Assembly (NCBI GenBank): GCA_016935315.1
Contig: JAFGRD010000172.1
Coordinates: forward strand, 40,734-104,733
DNA: 64,000 nt
Reading direction: 5' to 3'
Origin: Pirellulales bacterium
GTDB lineage: Bacteria; Planctomycetota; Planctomycetia; Pirellulales; Thermoguttaceae
Positions 1-8,828 of the stretch are shown piece by piece. Below the pieces are notes generated by a model. That model did not search any database. It saw only the letters and a program-made list of their open reading frames with translations, and was not told where the DNA came from. The position numbers and the translations under genes were made by a program. Each line of letters opens with the position of its first letter. Position 1 is the first letter of the stretch.

Positions 1-98
1 GGATTCGACGGCAAGGTCCTGTAGGGTAAGATAGGTCACCAAACTGCTAAGTCAAATCGATCCTGCCGGGCCGACCTGGAAGTGCGTATTCGAGCCGG

Positions 99-506
99 CT
101 ACCGAGCGGCCATATTGCCCGCCGGAGGTAAGGGGAGGAGATACGGCCGAATCGATTCCACGGTCTTCGGGCCGATGCCCCGGACACGTTCGAGGTCCTC
201 GTGATCGAGAAACGGGCCGTCCCGTTTTCGGGATTCGACGATCCGCCGGGCAAGCGTGGGGCCGATGCCGGGGAGTTGGACCAGCTCGGGCCAGGCGGCC
301 TGGTTCAGGTCGACTTGAAAGGTGGCGACCCGGGGAGCCGCACGCTGAACCTCGATCATACGCCCCTGGAATCCCCCTTGCGATCCCCACCAGGCGACGG
401 TCGAGACCATGCCGAGCAGCACCAGAACGGCCACGGCGGCCTGGTCGGCCCGACGGAGCAATCGAAGAGGCTTTCGGGAATGATCGGACGGAGGATCGAC
501 GGACAT
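99..506 (-). CDS. ComEA-like helix-hairpin-helix membrane protein
   Basis: A 135-residue protein with an N-terminal membrane segment (AAVAVLVLLGMVSTVAWW) and a C-terminal double helix-hairpin-helix fold: VDLNQAAWPELVQLPGIGP, then LERVRGIGPKTVESI. This is the ComEA arrangement, a membrane-tethered DNA-binding domain of natural transformation or an uncharacterised relative. The ATG at 506 is preferred because residues encoded further upstream show no domain. It diverges from nadC. Proximity to a pilus/secretion cluster fits a DNA-uptake role, but that is inference; many planctomycetes carry such short HhH proteins of unknown role. Confidence 0.75.
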   Translation of the reverse strand: MSVDPPSDHSRKPLRLLRRADQAAVAVLVLLGMVSTVAWWGSQGGFQGRMIEVQRAAPRVATFQVDLNQAAWPELVQLPGIGPTLARRIVESRKRDGPFLDHEDLERVRGIGPKTVESIRPYLLPLPPAGNMAAR

Positions 507-776
507 CGAGATTCCGGGCACGGCGTCGGTGTAACGGCGTCGGTGTAGAAGATTCGCATCCGGAAAGCCATTATGGCCGACCACGTGCCCGAGTGCCAGC
601 AGCCCGCTCAAGAAAGGTCAAACCAGGTCAATATGAAAGCCAGCGGAAGCGTATCGTCGCCGTCTTTCTCCGCCGACCAGAAACCGCTGTCGCTGCGACA
701 ACCCGTTGAAGCGCAACCCAATCACTCGCTGCGCGACGCGAGGGGCTTCCAGCGAGATACGGCGGCGGATAAGCTT

Positions 777-877
777 ACTGATACCTGCGTTGCGAATGAG
801 CCGGGCCAGCCAACAGAAGGCCGCAAGAATCGGGCTCCCGTCGGCTGTCCTCGTGCCTCGACTGTGCAACCGTCGAT
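777..877 (-). repeat. Degenerate copy of ~101-bp palindromic repeat (family A)
   Basis: Aligned by eye to the 47967-48067 copy over its full length (outer end ACTGATACCTGCG, inner CAATCGGGCTCCCG-like core, other end near TGCAACCGTCGAT). It is the most diverged of the full-length copies and its hairpin arms are partly eroded. It lies 15 bp upstream of the nadC ribosome-binding site. The rest of 612-776 shows no gene or motif. Confidence 0.75.
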
Positions 878-904
878 CAGCGGAGAGGGAAGAGGAGGTG
901 CCCT

Positions 905-1852
905 TTGAGCAAGGAATTCCACCAAATCGTCTGGGACGACCGGCTGCGGGCCGATCTTGGCGAGATCCTTCGGCTGGCAGTCCGCGAGGATCTGGACCAC
1001 GAGGGCGATTGGACCAGCAGGGCCCTGGTTGGCGACAACGCCGTCGGCCGGGCCGAGGTCGTGGCGCGACAGCCGGGTATCATGGCGGGACTGGCCGGGG
1101 TCGAAATGACGCTTCAGGCCTTCGATCCACGGCTTCGCTGGTTGCCGGAGGCAGAAGACGGGCAACCCGTCGCCCGCGGCGGTCGCGTCGGGCGAATCGA
1201 AGGACCGGCACGAGGAATCCTCGTCGCCGAGCGGAGCGTCCTGAATCTACTGGGGCGGCTTTGCGGCATCGCCACGCTGGCGCGCCGATACGTCGAGGCC
1301 GTCGCCGGCACCGCCGCCCGGATCTATGACACGCGGAAGACGACCCCCGGGTGGCGGCGCTTGGAGAAATATGCCGTGCGATGCGGCGGGGGGCGGAACC
1401 ATCGGACGGGACTGTTCGAGGCCGTGCTGATCAAGGACAACCATCTGGCCCTGGGTGCGCGGGGGCCGGCGGGCGGGCCGGGTCGATTTGCACCCGCCGA
1501 AGCCGTCGCCCGGGCTCGTGCGTTTGTCAACAGCCACGTGCCGGAATCGGCTCGCCCCGCGATGATCATCGAGGTCGAGGTGGACACGCTCGAACAGCTC
1601 GACGAAGTCCTGCCGACCGGTCCGGACGTGGTGCTGCTGGACAACATGAGCCCGGCCGATTTGTCCAAGGCGGTTGCCCGTCGCAACGCCTGCAACACGA
1701 CCGTGGAATTGGAGGCCTCCGGGGGCGTCAGCCTGGAAACGGTCCGCCGCATCGCTGGTAGCGGAGTCGAACGAATTAGCGTAGGGGCGTTAACACACTC
1801 GGCCGTGTGCCTGGATCTGGGCCTCGATTGGCTTGCTGAAGACGTTGCATGA
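905..1852 (+). CDS. nadC: Nicotinate-nucleotide pyrophosphorylase (carboxylating)
   Basis: A 315-residue quinolinate phosphoribosyltransferase, the NAD de novo step making nicotinate mononucleotide from quinolinate and PRPP. Family signatures are clear: EDLDHEGDWTSRAL near the N terminus, AERSVLNLLGRLCGIATLARRY, YDTRKTTPGWRRLEKYAVRCGGG with the phosphate-binding Arg/Lys set, GLFEAVLIKDNH, and VDTLEQLDEVLPTGPDVVLLDNM followed by LEASGGVSLETVR. Length is slightly above the usual 280-300, because of a short insertion (ARGPAGGPGRFAPAEA). The start is TTG at 905, chosen because GAGGAGGTG lies 4-5 bases upstream. No other NAD genes are nearby, so it is probably a single-gene unit. Confidence 0.95.
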   Translation: MSKEFHQIVWDDRLRADLGEILRLAVREDLDHEGDWTSRALVGDNAVGRAEVVARQPGIMAGLAGVEMTLQAFDPRLRWLPEAEDGQPVARGGRVGRIEGPARGILVAERSVLNLLGRLCGIATLARRYVEAVAGTAARIYDTRKTTPGWRRLEKYAVRCGGGRNHRTGLFEAVLIKDNHLALGARGPAGGPGRFAPAEAVARARAFVNSHVPESARPAMIIEVEVDTLEQLDEVLPTGPDVVLLDNMSPADLSKAVARRNACNTTVELEASGGVSLETVRRIAGSGVERISVGALTHSAVCLDLGLDWLAEDVA

Positions 1853-2012
1853 AGTCCACGTCCGCGTGCGACGGCGATCGATGCGCGAGGTGAAACGTCA
1901 TCGCGAGGCGAATCGTCAACGCGATACACAGAGCCTGAAGTGTATTTCCACGGCAACTGGTGCACTCGTACCGCCGTCGCGGGACGCAGTCGGCAAACGA
2001 AGCCCGCCGCGT
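1853..2012. other. Intergenic, nothing recognised
   Basis: Gap between nadC and the promoter of the secretion cluster. I see no convincing reading frame, hairpin or repeat. Confidence 0.5.
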
Positions 2013-2040
2013 TTGACAGGTTGCAGAGGGGGCGTATAGT
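2013..2040 (+). promoter_or_regulatory. Sigma-70-type promoter for secretion/pilus cluster
   Basis: TTGACA at 2013-2018, a 16-bp spacer, TATAGT at 2035-2040. It points into the 2217 pseudopilin gene and would leave a leader of about 170 nt. It is the only strong promoter-like match upstream of the cluster. Confidence 0.6.
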
Positions 2041-2216
2041 TGCATGCACCCGCGCCTTGGGGAGGGGCGTTGGTCATCGGCGCGGCGGGGAGAGCTGGGA
2101 GCTAGAGGGGACCCTGCCGCGTCTTTTTTTCTTGTTCTGGACTGGGCTTCTGCAAAACGCCCTGGACGTGCCGTTCTGCAGGGTTCCAGTGCCTGACGTC
2201 CGTCTGCACTTCGAAC

Positions 2217-2825
2217 ATGAACCACTCTCGCATCTGCCGAAGCCTCCGGCTTCGCCCCGGATTCACGCTCATCGAGGCCCTGGTCTCGATCTCGATCGCC
2301 GCCATCGCCGGCAGCGTGCTGCTGGTGGGCATTGGCAGCTCGATCCAGGCCACCGACGAGGCGCTGCAGCAGACGATCGCCTGCGGGATGGCCGAGCAAC
2401 TGATGGACGAGGTGGTCGGGCTCCGTTACATGGAATTCCAGTGCTCTGCTCACGACACGGTGCTTCAGCCGGGCGGAGCCGAAGCCGCCACCGGGACCCG
2501 GGAACTCTTCGACGACATCGACGACTACAACGGATTTCGGTGCTCTCCACCGACCGATCGCTGGGGCATCGAGCTGGGCAAAGACGACGGCGAAGGAGGC
2601 ATACGCCATCCCAGTTTCCAGGCGCCCGACGGATTCTTCGATCGCTGGCGGCAGGAAGTGGACGTCTACTACGTCGACGCGGCCGATCCGTACACTCGCC
2701 TGGCGGCCGGCCAAACCAGCGACTACCGGACGGTGGAAGTCCGCATCATGCGCGACAATCCCGAGGGTGGAAGTCGCGCACTGGCCCGACTGCGACGGAT
2801 TGTTGCCTATGTACCACCTCTCTGA
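2217..2825 (+). CDS. Type II secretion pseudopilin (GspI-like)
   Basis: A 202-residue prepilin-like protein. A short basic leader ends in G, followed by FTLIEALVSISIAAIAG, the class III signal cut by prepilin peptidase, with Glu at mature position 5. The hydrophobic helix runs to about residue 40, then a hydrophilic globular domain follows. By size and position ahead of a GspJ-like gene it is most like a minor pseudopilin of the I type, assembled in the inner membrane into the secretion pseudopilus. It is the first gene of the cluster and its end overlaps the next gene by 17 bp, suggesting coupled translation. The exact subtype is uncertain. Confidence 0.85.
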   Translation: MNHSRICRSLRLRPGFTLIEALVSISIAAIAGSVLLVGIGSSIQATDEALQQTIACGMAEQLMDEVVGLRYMEFQCSAHDTVLQPGGAEAATGTRELFDDIDDYNGFRCSPPTDRWGIELGKDDGEGGIRHPSFQAPDGFFDRWRQEVDVYYVDAADPYTRLAAGQTSDYRTVEVRIMRDNPEGGSRALARLRRIVAYVPPL

Positions 2826-3729
2826 TAGGGCAGACTTCCCCGCACGGTTGACGTGTCGGCATGCGCGGTCGACGTGCCGGTTGCGGGCCGCGCCCCGGCG
2901 GCAGGGAATGACCCTGTTGGAATTGCTGATTGCCATGACGATCATGGTGATGGTCGTCGGCACCATGGGCACTCTGGCCAGAGGGGTGCAGCAGGGTTAT
3001 CAGTACGCTGAAGGCCACGGCGTGGCCACGCAGCACGCGCGCGTCGCACTGGACCGGATCGCCGGGATGGTGCGCGAGGCCATGGGCAACGAAACGTTCC
3101 CCGGCGCCATCGTTTTGTCGCGCGAGGTCGGTCCCTGGCGATTTCCCGACACGCTGGTCGTCTGGCATCCCGACGGGGCGGCGGCCGATCCGGCAGGCGT
3201 GCCGCGCTACAACGAACTGGTCATCTACTGCCCCCATCCGGCGCACCCCAATCAACTCATCGAAATCACCGATACTCGAACCGACGCGCTGGACTCCAAT
3301 CCGGCGAGTTGGCCCGCCGAGATCGAAGCGATCCGGACGGCCCGCACCAGCGGCGGCCCCTCGGGAACTTCAGATGGCCAGGTGGTCACCTTGACCAAAT
3401 GGCTGCGGGAATCCAGCCTGCTGGATCCTGATACGAGCACGTTGCAGGCGTTCGGGGCCGTGCGCTTCGAGACACGGCTGTTGCCGTCGGCCGATCAGTG
3501 GGACGCATACGACGCCGAGACGGATGCCGCCCAGAAGGCCCAGCTTTGGGAGGCGATGCCCTGGGTCCAAGGGATCTGCGGGGTCCGGACCGGCTTGCGG
3601 CAGGTTTGGGTGCGGATGGAGCTGCAACTGATGCCCGGCGAAGGCTCGACCGATGGCGCCGACGTGCGGGCCATCCCGTTCCTGGGCTCGGCGGCTTTGT
3701 TCTACGAACTGAGAAGAGAAGACGAATGA
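2809..3729 (+). CDS. Type II secretion pseudopilin (GspJ-like)
   Basis: A 306-residue protein. A basic stretch (RRQG) precedes MTLLELLIAMTIMVMVVG, a prepilin-type signal with Glu at position 5 after the cut. The mature domain is long, as in GspJ-type minor pseudopilins. The ATG at 2809 overlaps the end of the previous gene. An upstream in-frame ATG at 2767 would add 14 residues and overlap more deeply. Its stop shares the bases ATGA with the next start, so the genes are translationally coupled. Confidence 0.8.
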   Translation: MYHLSDRADFPARLTCRHARSTCRLRAAPRRQGMTLLELLIAMTIMVMVVGTMGTLARGVQQGYQYAEGHGVATQHARVALDRIAGMVREAMGNETFPGAIVLSREVGPWRFPDTLVVWHPDGAAADPAGVPRYNELVIYCPHPAHPNQLIEITDTRTDALDSNPASWPAEIEAIRTARTSGGPSGTSDGQVVTLTKWLRESSLLDPDTSTLQAFGAVRFETRLLPSADQWDAYDAETDAAQKAQLWEAMPWVQGICGVRTGLRQVWVRMELQLMPGEGSTDGADVRAIPFLGSAALFYELRREDE

Positions 3730-5327
3730 AGGGTGTCGCGTTTCCAGCCCCCTGCAGAGTGCAGCGTCTGCCACCGCGGGATCGGCCCGGCCGACCGAGA
3801 CAGCGGCGCCGCGGCGTGGCGCTGTTGGTCGTGTTGCTGCTGCTTTCGGTGACACTGGGCCTCTCCTACGCGGCAATGCGCAGTCAGACCCAGCAGTGGA
3901 TGATCCATCGCAACGCGGGGCGCCGTGCCTCCGCTCGCCAGGCCGCCGCGACCGGCCTGACGATGGCCTTGAAGCGAATGCACGGCCCGGACTGGGAGGG
4001 TGTCGACAGCACGTACACCGGGCAACTCAGCGATGAAGAGAACTTCGAGGTGACGTACACCACCGGCGATCCGTCGTTTCAAGTGCCCGAAGTGATCGAC
4101 TGGGATCATCCGGACTTCGATGACCCCTTCTACGACTACCCTTATCGCGTGACCCTGCTCTCGACAGGCTACGCGGCCGATCCGGACCACCCCGCGTCGA
4201 TAGCCACATACCAGGTTCGCGCCGTGGTTCGCCTGGTGCCCAGAGCGTTGGGCACGGAGCCGAGCTCTTGGGAGACTGTGGAGGATTTCACGCTCTTGCA
4301 GTATTCCGGCGGCGACTTCTACGTGAACGTCCCCTGCCGCATCGAAGGCAAAGTGCGTATTCAGGGCTACCTCGGCCTCTCGCGATCGTACTCATGGCCC
4401 TACGACGTCCGCCGGGCGTACCTTCACGACCTGGAACGGATGCGAACCGGCAGCCCGGACGACGACGGCCAGCCAAGAGACTACCGCCCGTTCAGCGGCC
4501 CTCTGTATCTCCCGTACGGCTCTCAGGACAGCGAAACGCTGTACCTCCTCCACACCCTGATGAACGTATCCCTGGTCGACGCTGCATCGCAGACGTTTTC
4601 GGGCACCAACTCCTTCGGAGCCCTTGCCGAGTATCGACTCTATCCGGGTGGCAAGGTGTATTCGTGGGAAGTGATTGGTCAGGACCAACATAACGCGAAT
4701 CTCCAGCCCGATCCCCAGTCGAATCCGCTGGGAGTCTTCCGCTGTACGGGGGATCTGAAACTCGACGACAACGTGACGATTCGGGGAACGCTGCTGATCC
4801 AAAGCGACGTGCGGTTCTACGGCGACGACATTCGCTTGCTGCCGCAGAGCCTGCCACCGTTGGAGGACGACGGGCTGCTGGTTCGCCTGCCGACGGCCGT
4901 CAGCGGCGACGACTTTCGCGTCTATGAGAACGCGAGGGTCGAGGCGACCGGGCTGCTTGCCACCGCTGACGATTTCGAGGTTGTTTCGGATTATCAGCAC
5001 GACATCGAGTTGAGCATCCTCGGACACGTGATCGCAAAAGACGTTTACGTCCACGGCCGCAGGGAATGGACCCAATGGACCGACTGGTGGGAGGACTGCT
5101 ACAACTGGTATCGCTGGATGGCAAGCATGGACCCGGCCGGCACGGGCTATTTCCCCGATTGGCTGGAGGTGATGCAAGGCCGCGATCCGGAACCGCGATT
5201 GAAGATTCAGCCGCCGCCGACTGCGGCGCGTTACCATTGGAAAACGTCGGACGACCCGATTTATGTGCCCGGCCCCGACGACGAGGGTCTGCGTTGGGAG
5301 CTGTTGGAGTGGACCGAGAACCCGTGA
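3726..5327 (+). CDS. PilX/GspK-like pilus assembly protein
   Basis: A 533-residue protein. A basic N terminus (RPRQRRRG) precedes the hydrophobic helix VALLVVLLLLSVTLGLSYAAM, resembling the N-terminal region of PilX/GspK proteins, which lack the conserved Glu5. The large C-terminal part contains repeated short beta-like segments (NVPCRIEGKVRIQG, LDDNVTIRGTLLIQSD), compatible with a polymer-forming or beta-helical fold. ATG at 3726 overlaps the upstream TGA. The gene follows two pseudopilins and precedes a third, so a pseudopilus-tip or assembly role is likely but not proven. Confidence 0.7.
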   Translation: MKGVAFPAPCRVQRLPPRDRPGRPRQRRRGVALLVVLLLLSVTLGLSYAAMRSQTQQWMIHRNAGRRASARQAAATGLTMALKRMHGPDWEGVDSTYTGQLSDEENFEVTYTTGDPSFQVPEVIDWDHPDFDDPFYDYPYRVTLLSTGYAADPDHPASIATYQVRAVVRLVPRALGTEPSSWETVEDFTLLQYSGGDFYVNVPCRIEGKVRIQGYLGLSRSYSWPYDVRRAYLHDLERMRTGSPDDDGQPRDYRPFSGPLYLPYGSQDSETLYLLHTLMNVSLVDAASQTFSGTNSFGALAEYRLYPGGKVYSWEVIGQDQHNANLQPDPQSNPLGVFRCTGDLKLDDNVTIRGTLLIQSDVRFYGDDIRLLPQSLPPLEDDGLLVRLPTAVSGDDFRVYENARVEATGLLATADDFEVVSDYQHDIELSILGHVIAKDVYVHGRREWTQWTDWWEDCYNWYRWMASMDPAGTGYFPDWLEVMQGRDPEPRLKIQPPPTAARYHWKTSDDPIYVPGPDDEGLRWELLEWTENP

Positions 5328-5345
5328 CCCCATCAAGGAGGACTC

Positions 5346-5603
5346 ATGATGAACCGCCGCCGAACCGGTTGGACGTTGCTGATCGCTGCGAACGTCCTAT
5401 GTTATTGCGTGCTAGGCTATTATCAGACCACCGAGGCCATGCAGCGGAAGCCGTCGGCCCCTCCGCCGTTTGCGAATTCGGTGCAGCAGCGGAACGAGAT
5501 GATTACTCTGCTGAGGGACGTGAGGGGCCTACTGAAGGAGCAGAATGCCCTCTTGCGTTCGGGCGAAGTGAAGGTGGTTGTTGTCCAACCGGAGAAACGT
5601 TGA
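5346..5603 (+). CDS. Small single-pass membrane protein of secretion cluster
   Basis: An 85-residue protein preceded by a strong AAGGAGGACTC ribosome-binding site. One membrane helix (TLLIAANVLCYCVLGYY) is followed by a short linker rich in proline and then a coiled-coil-like stretch (RNEMITLLRDVRGLLKEQNALL) ending KVVVVQPEKR. No family was recognised. It lies 18 bp after the PilX-like gene and 10 bp before the next pseudopilin, so it is almost certainly co-expressed with the machine and may be an unnamed inner-membrane accessory. Confidence 0.7.
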   Translation: MMNRRRTGWTLLIAANVLCYCVLGYYQTTEAMQRKPSAPPPFANSVQQRNEMITLLRDVRGLLKEQNALLRSGEVKVVVVQPEKR

Positions 5604-5613
5604 ATCGACTGTG

Positions 5614-6213
5614 ATGCCGCGTCGCCGCCGGCCAGCCGCCGGATTCTCACTGATCGAGCTGTTGATGGTGATCGCTCTGCTGGCGGTGCTGGTGGGGTTG
5701 GTGTTGCCCAACAGCAATCCGACCTTGCACGACCAGGTGCGATCGATGGCGCAAATCCTCCGGACCGATCTGGCGTACGCGCGCAGCCTGGCGGTGACCA
5801 ATAACAGCTTGTACGAGATTGCGTTCGACACCGAAGACAATCGCTATGTGCTTCGACACAGCGGCGGCAACGCGGCCCTGGACGAGCTGCCCGAGTCACC
5901 GTTTCGCAGCCCGGGCGATCCGTCGGACGAACATATCGTCGACCTGAACGAGTTGCCACACCTCGGCCCCGGCGTGCGAATTCTCACGGTGGTCGCGCTG
6001 GGCGTCAGCCCGAGCCGTGTTACCGACGTGGAGTTCGGCCCCTTGGGCGAAACGACGCGGAGCAGCCCGACCGCGATCTGGCTGGCAGTCGCTCGAGGAG
6101 AAGCGACCCGATACATGACCGTCACTGTCGACCCGGTGACCGGGCTGGCCGAGGTGGGAGGCTTCACGAGCGTTGGACCGGCGGAGGCGCTGATCTCCGC
6201 GGGAGGCGGGTAG
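5614..6213 (+). CDS. Type II secretion pseudopilin (GspH-like)
   Basis: A 199-residue protein. A basic leader PRRRRPAAG precedes FSLIELLMVIALLAVLVG, a textbook prepilin cleavage site with Glu5. The next segment, QILRTDLAYARSLAVTNN, is the GspH/FimT pattern in which a long amphipathic helix precedes the beta-rich globular domain. An alternative GTG start sits one codon upstream. It is the fourth pilin-like protein in the cluster; no obvious GspG major pseudopilin is present in the window. Confidence 0.85.
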   Translation: MPRRRRPAAGFSLIELLMVIALLAVLVGLVLPNSNPTLHDQVRSMAQILRTDLAYARSLAVTNNSLYEIAFDTEDNRYVLRHSGGNAALDELPESPFRSPGDPSDEHIVDLNELPHLGPGVRILTVVALGVSPSRVTDVEFGPLGETTRSSPTAIWLAVARGEATRYMTVTVDPVTGLAEVGGFTSVGPAEALISAGGG

Positions 6214-6296
6214 ACGTCAACGAGGCCGGCTCGATACACGCGACTCCACGAGAGAACGGGCCCCTCGCGAGCAGGGGAACCACAAGAGAGCACACC

Positions 6297-7352
6297 ATGG
6301 TGGGATGGCTGGGGAAACGGCGTTGCAGCCCGATCGGGATTGACATCGGCAGTGCCTCGGTAAAGCTGCTGCAATTCAACGCCGATCGTACGGCGGTGCA
6401 TGAGGCCGCGCGCTGGGATCTGCCCCAGACGGAAGCCGTGGCGGCCGAGGACCGCGAAGCGCAGATTGTCGAGGCGGTGGCTCGGGCGCGCGAGGGCCGC
6501 AACTTTCGTGGCCGGGATGCCGTTTTCTGCCTGGGCGCCGAGAGCCTCTTCGTGCAAAACATCCGCGTGGCGCCCGCCAGCGGCGACGAGTTGAAGCGGA
6601 TCGTCACGCATGAAGCGGTCGGACGCCTTCCTTTTGGCAACGACGAGGCAGAAATCCGCTATCTCGAAGCGGCCGACGTCCGGCAAGGCGACGCCGTGCG
6701 GCGCGAGGTGATCCTGTTGGCCTGCCGACGGCCGGCCGTCGATCAGATTCTCGCCCTGGCCGAAGGCACCGGACTGGTTCCCGTGGCCATCGACGTCGAG
6801 CCCGCGGCCTTGCTGCGGTGCTACTTCAAGCAGTTCCGGCGCGACGAGGACTACCAGCGCCGCGTGATGTTCGTCAACGTGGGGGCGGCCAATACCACGG
6901 TCGTGATTGCCCGCGGCGGGGACGCGATGTTCGTGAAGTACGTCGACGTCGGGGGGCGGCAGTTTGACGAGGCCGTGGCCCGGCACCTGAAGATGGATTT
7001 GTTGGACGCGGCGGCCTTGCGACGCCATAACGGCGACCGCCGCGCCGACCAGCGCGATCCCGAAATCGCCCGGAGCATCGCCGAGTCGGTCCGTCCGGTG
7101 CTCGACCGCCTGGCCAAGGAACTGTCGCTGTGTCTGCGCTACTACAGCGTGACGTTCCGCGGCGAACCGTTGGCGCAGATCGTGCTCGGCGGCGGCGAGG
7201 CCACGCTACCGCTGGCCGACTGGCTTGCCGCCCGACTGGACCTGGCGTGCGAAATGGGCAACCCGCTACGGACCTACGACAAGGCCGCGCAGACCGGGCG
7301 GATCGGGCAATGGGACGTGGCGGCCGGATTGGCCCTGCGCGAGGTGGATTAA
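6297..7352 (+). CDS. pilM: PilM-like type IV pilus/secretion inner-membrane assembly protein
   Basis: A 351-residue actin-fold protein: PIGIDIGSASVKLLQF is the phosphate-1 motif near the N terminus, VMFVNVGAANTTVVIARGG the second ATP-binding loop, and VDVGGRQFDEAVA and IVLGGGEATLPLA further motifs. PilM is cytoplasmic and binds the N-terminal tail of PilN, joining the ATPase side to the inner-membrane PilN/O pair. Here it is followed 4 bp later by the PilN-like gene, the usual order M-N-O-P-Q. Confidence 0.92.
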   Translation: MVGWLGKRRCSPIGIDIGSASVKLLQFNADRTAVHEAARWDLPQTEAVAAEDREAQIVEAVARAREGRNFRGRDAVFCLGAESLFVQNIRVAPASGDELKRIVTHEAVGRLPFGNDEAEIRYLEAADVRQGDAVRREVILLACRRPAVDQILALAEGTGLVPVAIDVEPAALLRCYFKQFRRDEDYQRRVMFVNVGAANTTVVIARGGDAMFVKYVDVGGRQFDEAVARHLKMDLLDAAALRRHNGDRRADQRDPEIARSIAESVRPVLDRLAKELSLCLRYYSVTFRGEPLAQIVLGGGEATLPLADWLAARLDLACEMGNPLRTYDKAAQTGRIGQWDVAAGLALREVD

Positions 7353-7356
7353 GCCT

Positions 7357-8097
7357 ATGTACGACGTCGATTTCCTACCTGTCCAATACCGGCAGAAAGA
7401 CGCGCGGCGCCGCGCGCAACCGTGGCGGCTGATTGCCGTGGCGGCGTTTCTGGCCCTTCTGGCGGGTGCGGCCTTCAGCCAGCACCTCCGCAAGCGGCAG
7501 GTGGAAGGCGAGTTGGACTCGATCCTGCCGTCGTACGAACTGGCGATCAGCCAAACCGACCAGTTGTCGGCCGCGCAGGACCGTCTGCAAACGGCCCGTG
7601 GCACCGCCGAGTTGTATACCTACTTGCGCCATCCGTGGCCTTGTACCCAGTTGTTGGCCGCCCTGGTAACCTCCTTGCCCGAGGAAGTCACTTTCCGGCA
7701 AGTGCAAATTGTCCGCGAAACGGACCTGAGTCAGCCGCGGACGGGGCCTCGCAACCAGACGAAGCGGGAGGCCGAGCAGTCGCAAATCGACAACTTGCCG
7801 CCGGCCTTGCGAGATCTCCAGCGGCTGCGCGATCGATGCGACGCGGCGGAGACGCTCGTCCTGATCTCCGGAACCACCCGCGACGCCGCCGCACTCCACC
7901 GCTTCCTGGGCAAACTGAACAACACCAGGCTGTTCGCCAACGCCGAACTCGACTCGATCGAGAGCGTCGCCGACGACCGACAGGGATTGCAGCAATTCGA
8001 CGCCAGATTGGTGGTGCGGCCGGGCTACGGGCAGCCGGGGGGGCCAGCCGGCCCGAAGGAAGACACGTTGGCACACCACGGATCGGTCAACCCCTGA
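7357..8097 (+). CDS. pilN: PilN-like inner-membrane protein
   Basis: A 246-residue protein starting MYDVDFLPVQYRQKDARR, matching the INLLP-type motif at the extreme N terminus of PilN that docks into PilM. One membrane helix (LIAVAAFLALLAGAAF) follows, then a coiled coil and a small periplasmic alpha/beta domain. The ATG at 7357 lies 4 bp after pilM and keeps this motif at the terminus, which decides the start. It pairs with the PilO-like product of the next gene. Confidence 0.82.
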   Translation: MYDVDFLPVQYRQKDARRRAQPWRLIAVAAFLALLAGAAFSQHLRKRQVEGELDSILPSYELAISQTDQLSAAQDRLQTARGTAELYTYLRHPWPCTQLLAALVTSLPEEVTFRQVQIVRETDLSQPRTGPRNQTKREAEQSQIDNLPPALRDLQRLRDRCDAAETLVLISGTTRDAAALHRFLGKLNNTRLFANAELDSIESVADDRQGLQQFDARLVVRPGYGQPGGPAGPKEDTLAHHGSVNP

Positions 8098-8117
8098 CAG
8101 TAGAGAGACAGTAGAGA
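8096..8117. repeat. 11-bp tandem duplication
   Basis: GACAGTAGAGA occurs twice head to tail, covering the pilN stop codon and the short gap before the next gene. It looks like a recent slippage duplication and enlarges the gap before the PilO-like gene. Confidence 0.85.
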
Positions 8118-8127
8118 GATCGCCTCG

Positions 8128-8766
8128 ATGGCCGCCAAGTTGCACGAATTCGGCAAGCAGCACGATCCGGGCCTTCGCGGGTCGGCATGCCAAACGCCCC
8201 CAAAGTCCAGAATCTACCGTGGTAGTTGGATCGTGACGGTCCCCATGGTCGCGATCGCGGTGGGCTACGTAACGCTGTTCTTCATGCCGGGCCGGCAAGC
8301 CATCGGCGAGACCCGCCAGCAGATCGAGCAGAAGCAGGACTACATTGCCGAGGCAGCCACGCTGGCTACCGCGCTGCGCGCTACCCAACAGCAACTCGAC
8401 GCCGCCGAACAATACGCCAAGTCGTGGGAAGACCGCTCTCCGGCGGGTGGAGAGATATCGGCGCTGTACGGGAAGATCAACGCGTTGGCCGAAAGGGCGG
8501 GCGCGACCACCACGCGATTCGATCCCGAGCCGGTCGTCGCCCACGACACGATTCGCGAGATCCCGCTGGCGATGGCTTGCACCGGCTCGTTTGGCCGGAT
8601 CTTCGAATTCCTGCGGAGTCTGGAAGAGCTGCCCGTCGAAATCTGGGTAAAACAGTGCCGCCTAGAGAATCTTTCGGGGAGCCGGGGTTCTGTGAACTGC
8701 GAGCTGACTTTGATAGTCTTTGCCGATAATCGGAAGAATTCCGATTACGCCAAGTATACCGAGTAA
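8128..8766 (+). CDS. pilO: PilO-like inner-membrane protein
   Basis: A 212-residue protein with one membrane helix (WIVTVPMVAIAVGYVTLFF, about residues 34-52). A coiled coil (IGETRQQIEQKQDYIAEAATL and onward) and a C-terminal ferredoxin-like domain follow; TGSFGRIFEFLRSLEELP is the typical PilO/GspM segment. It forms a periplasmic heterodimer with PilN that links the inner-membrane platform to the secretin. Recognition rests on fold pattern plus gene order M-N-O-P-Q. Confidence 0.8.
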   Translation: MAAKLHEFGKQHDPGLRGSACQTPPKSRIYRGSWIVTVPMVAIAVGYVTLFFMPGRQAIGETRQQIEQKQDYIAEAATLATALRATQQQLDAAEQYAKSWEDRSPAGGEISALYGKINALAERAGATTTRFDPEPVVAHDTIREIPLAMACTGSFGRIFEFLRSLEELPVEIWVKQCRLENLSGSRGSVNCELTLIVFADNRKNSDYAKYTE

Positions 8767-8828
8767 CCGATAAACGAGAGGAGTCGAAGCGGCGCGCTCT
8801 CCAAGCGGGCCGGTTCGTCAAACGTGTC

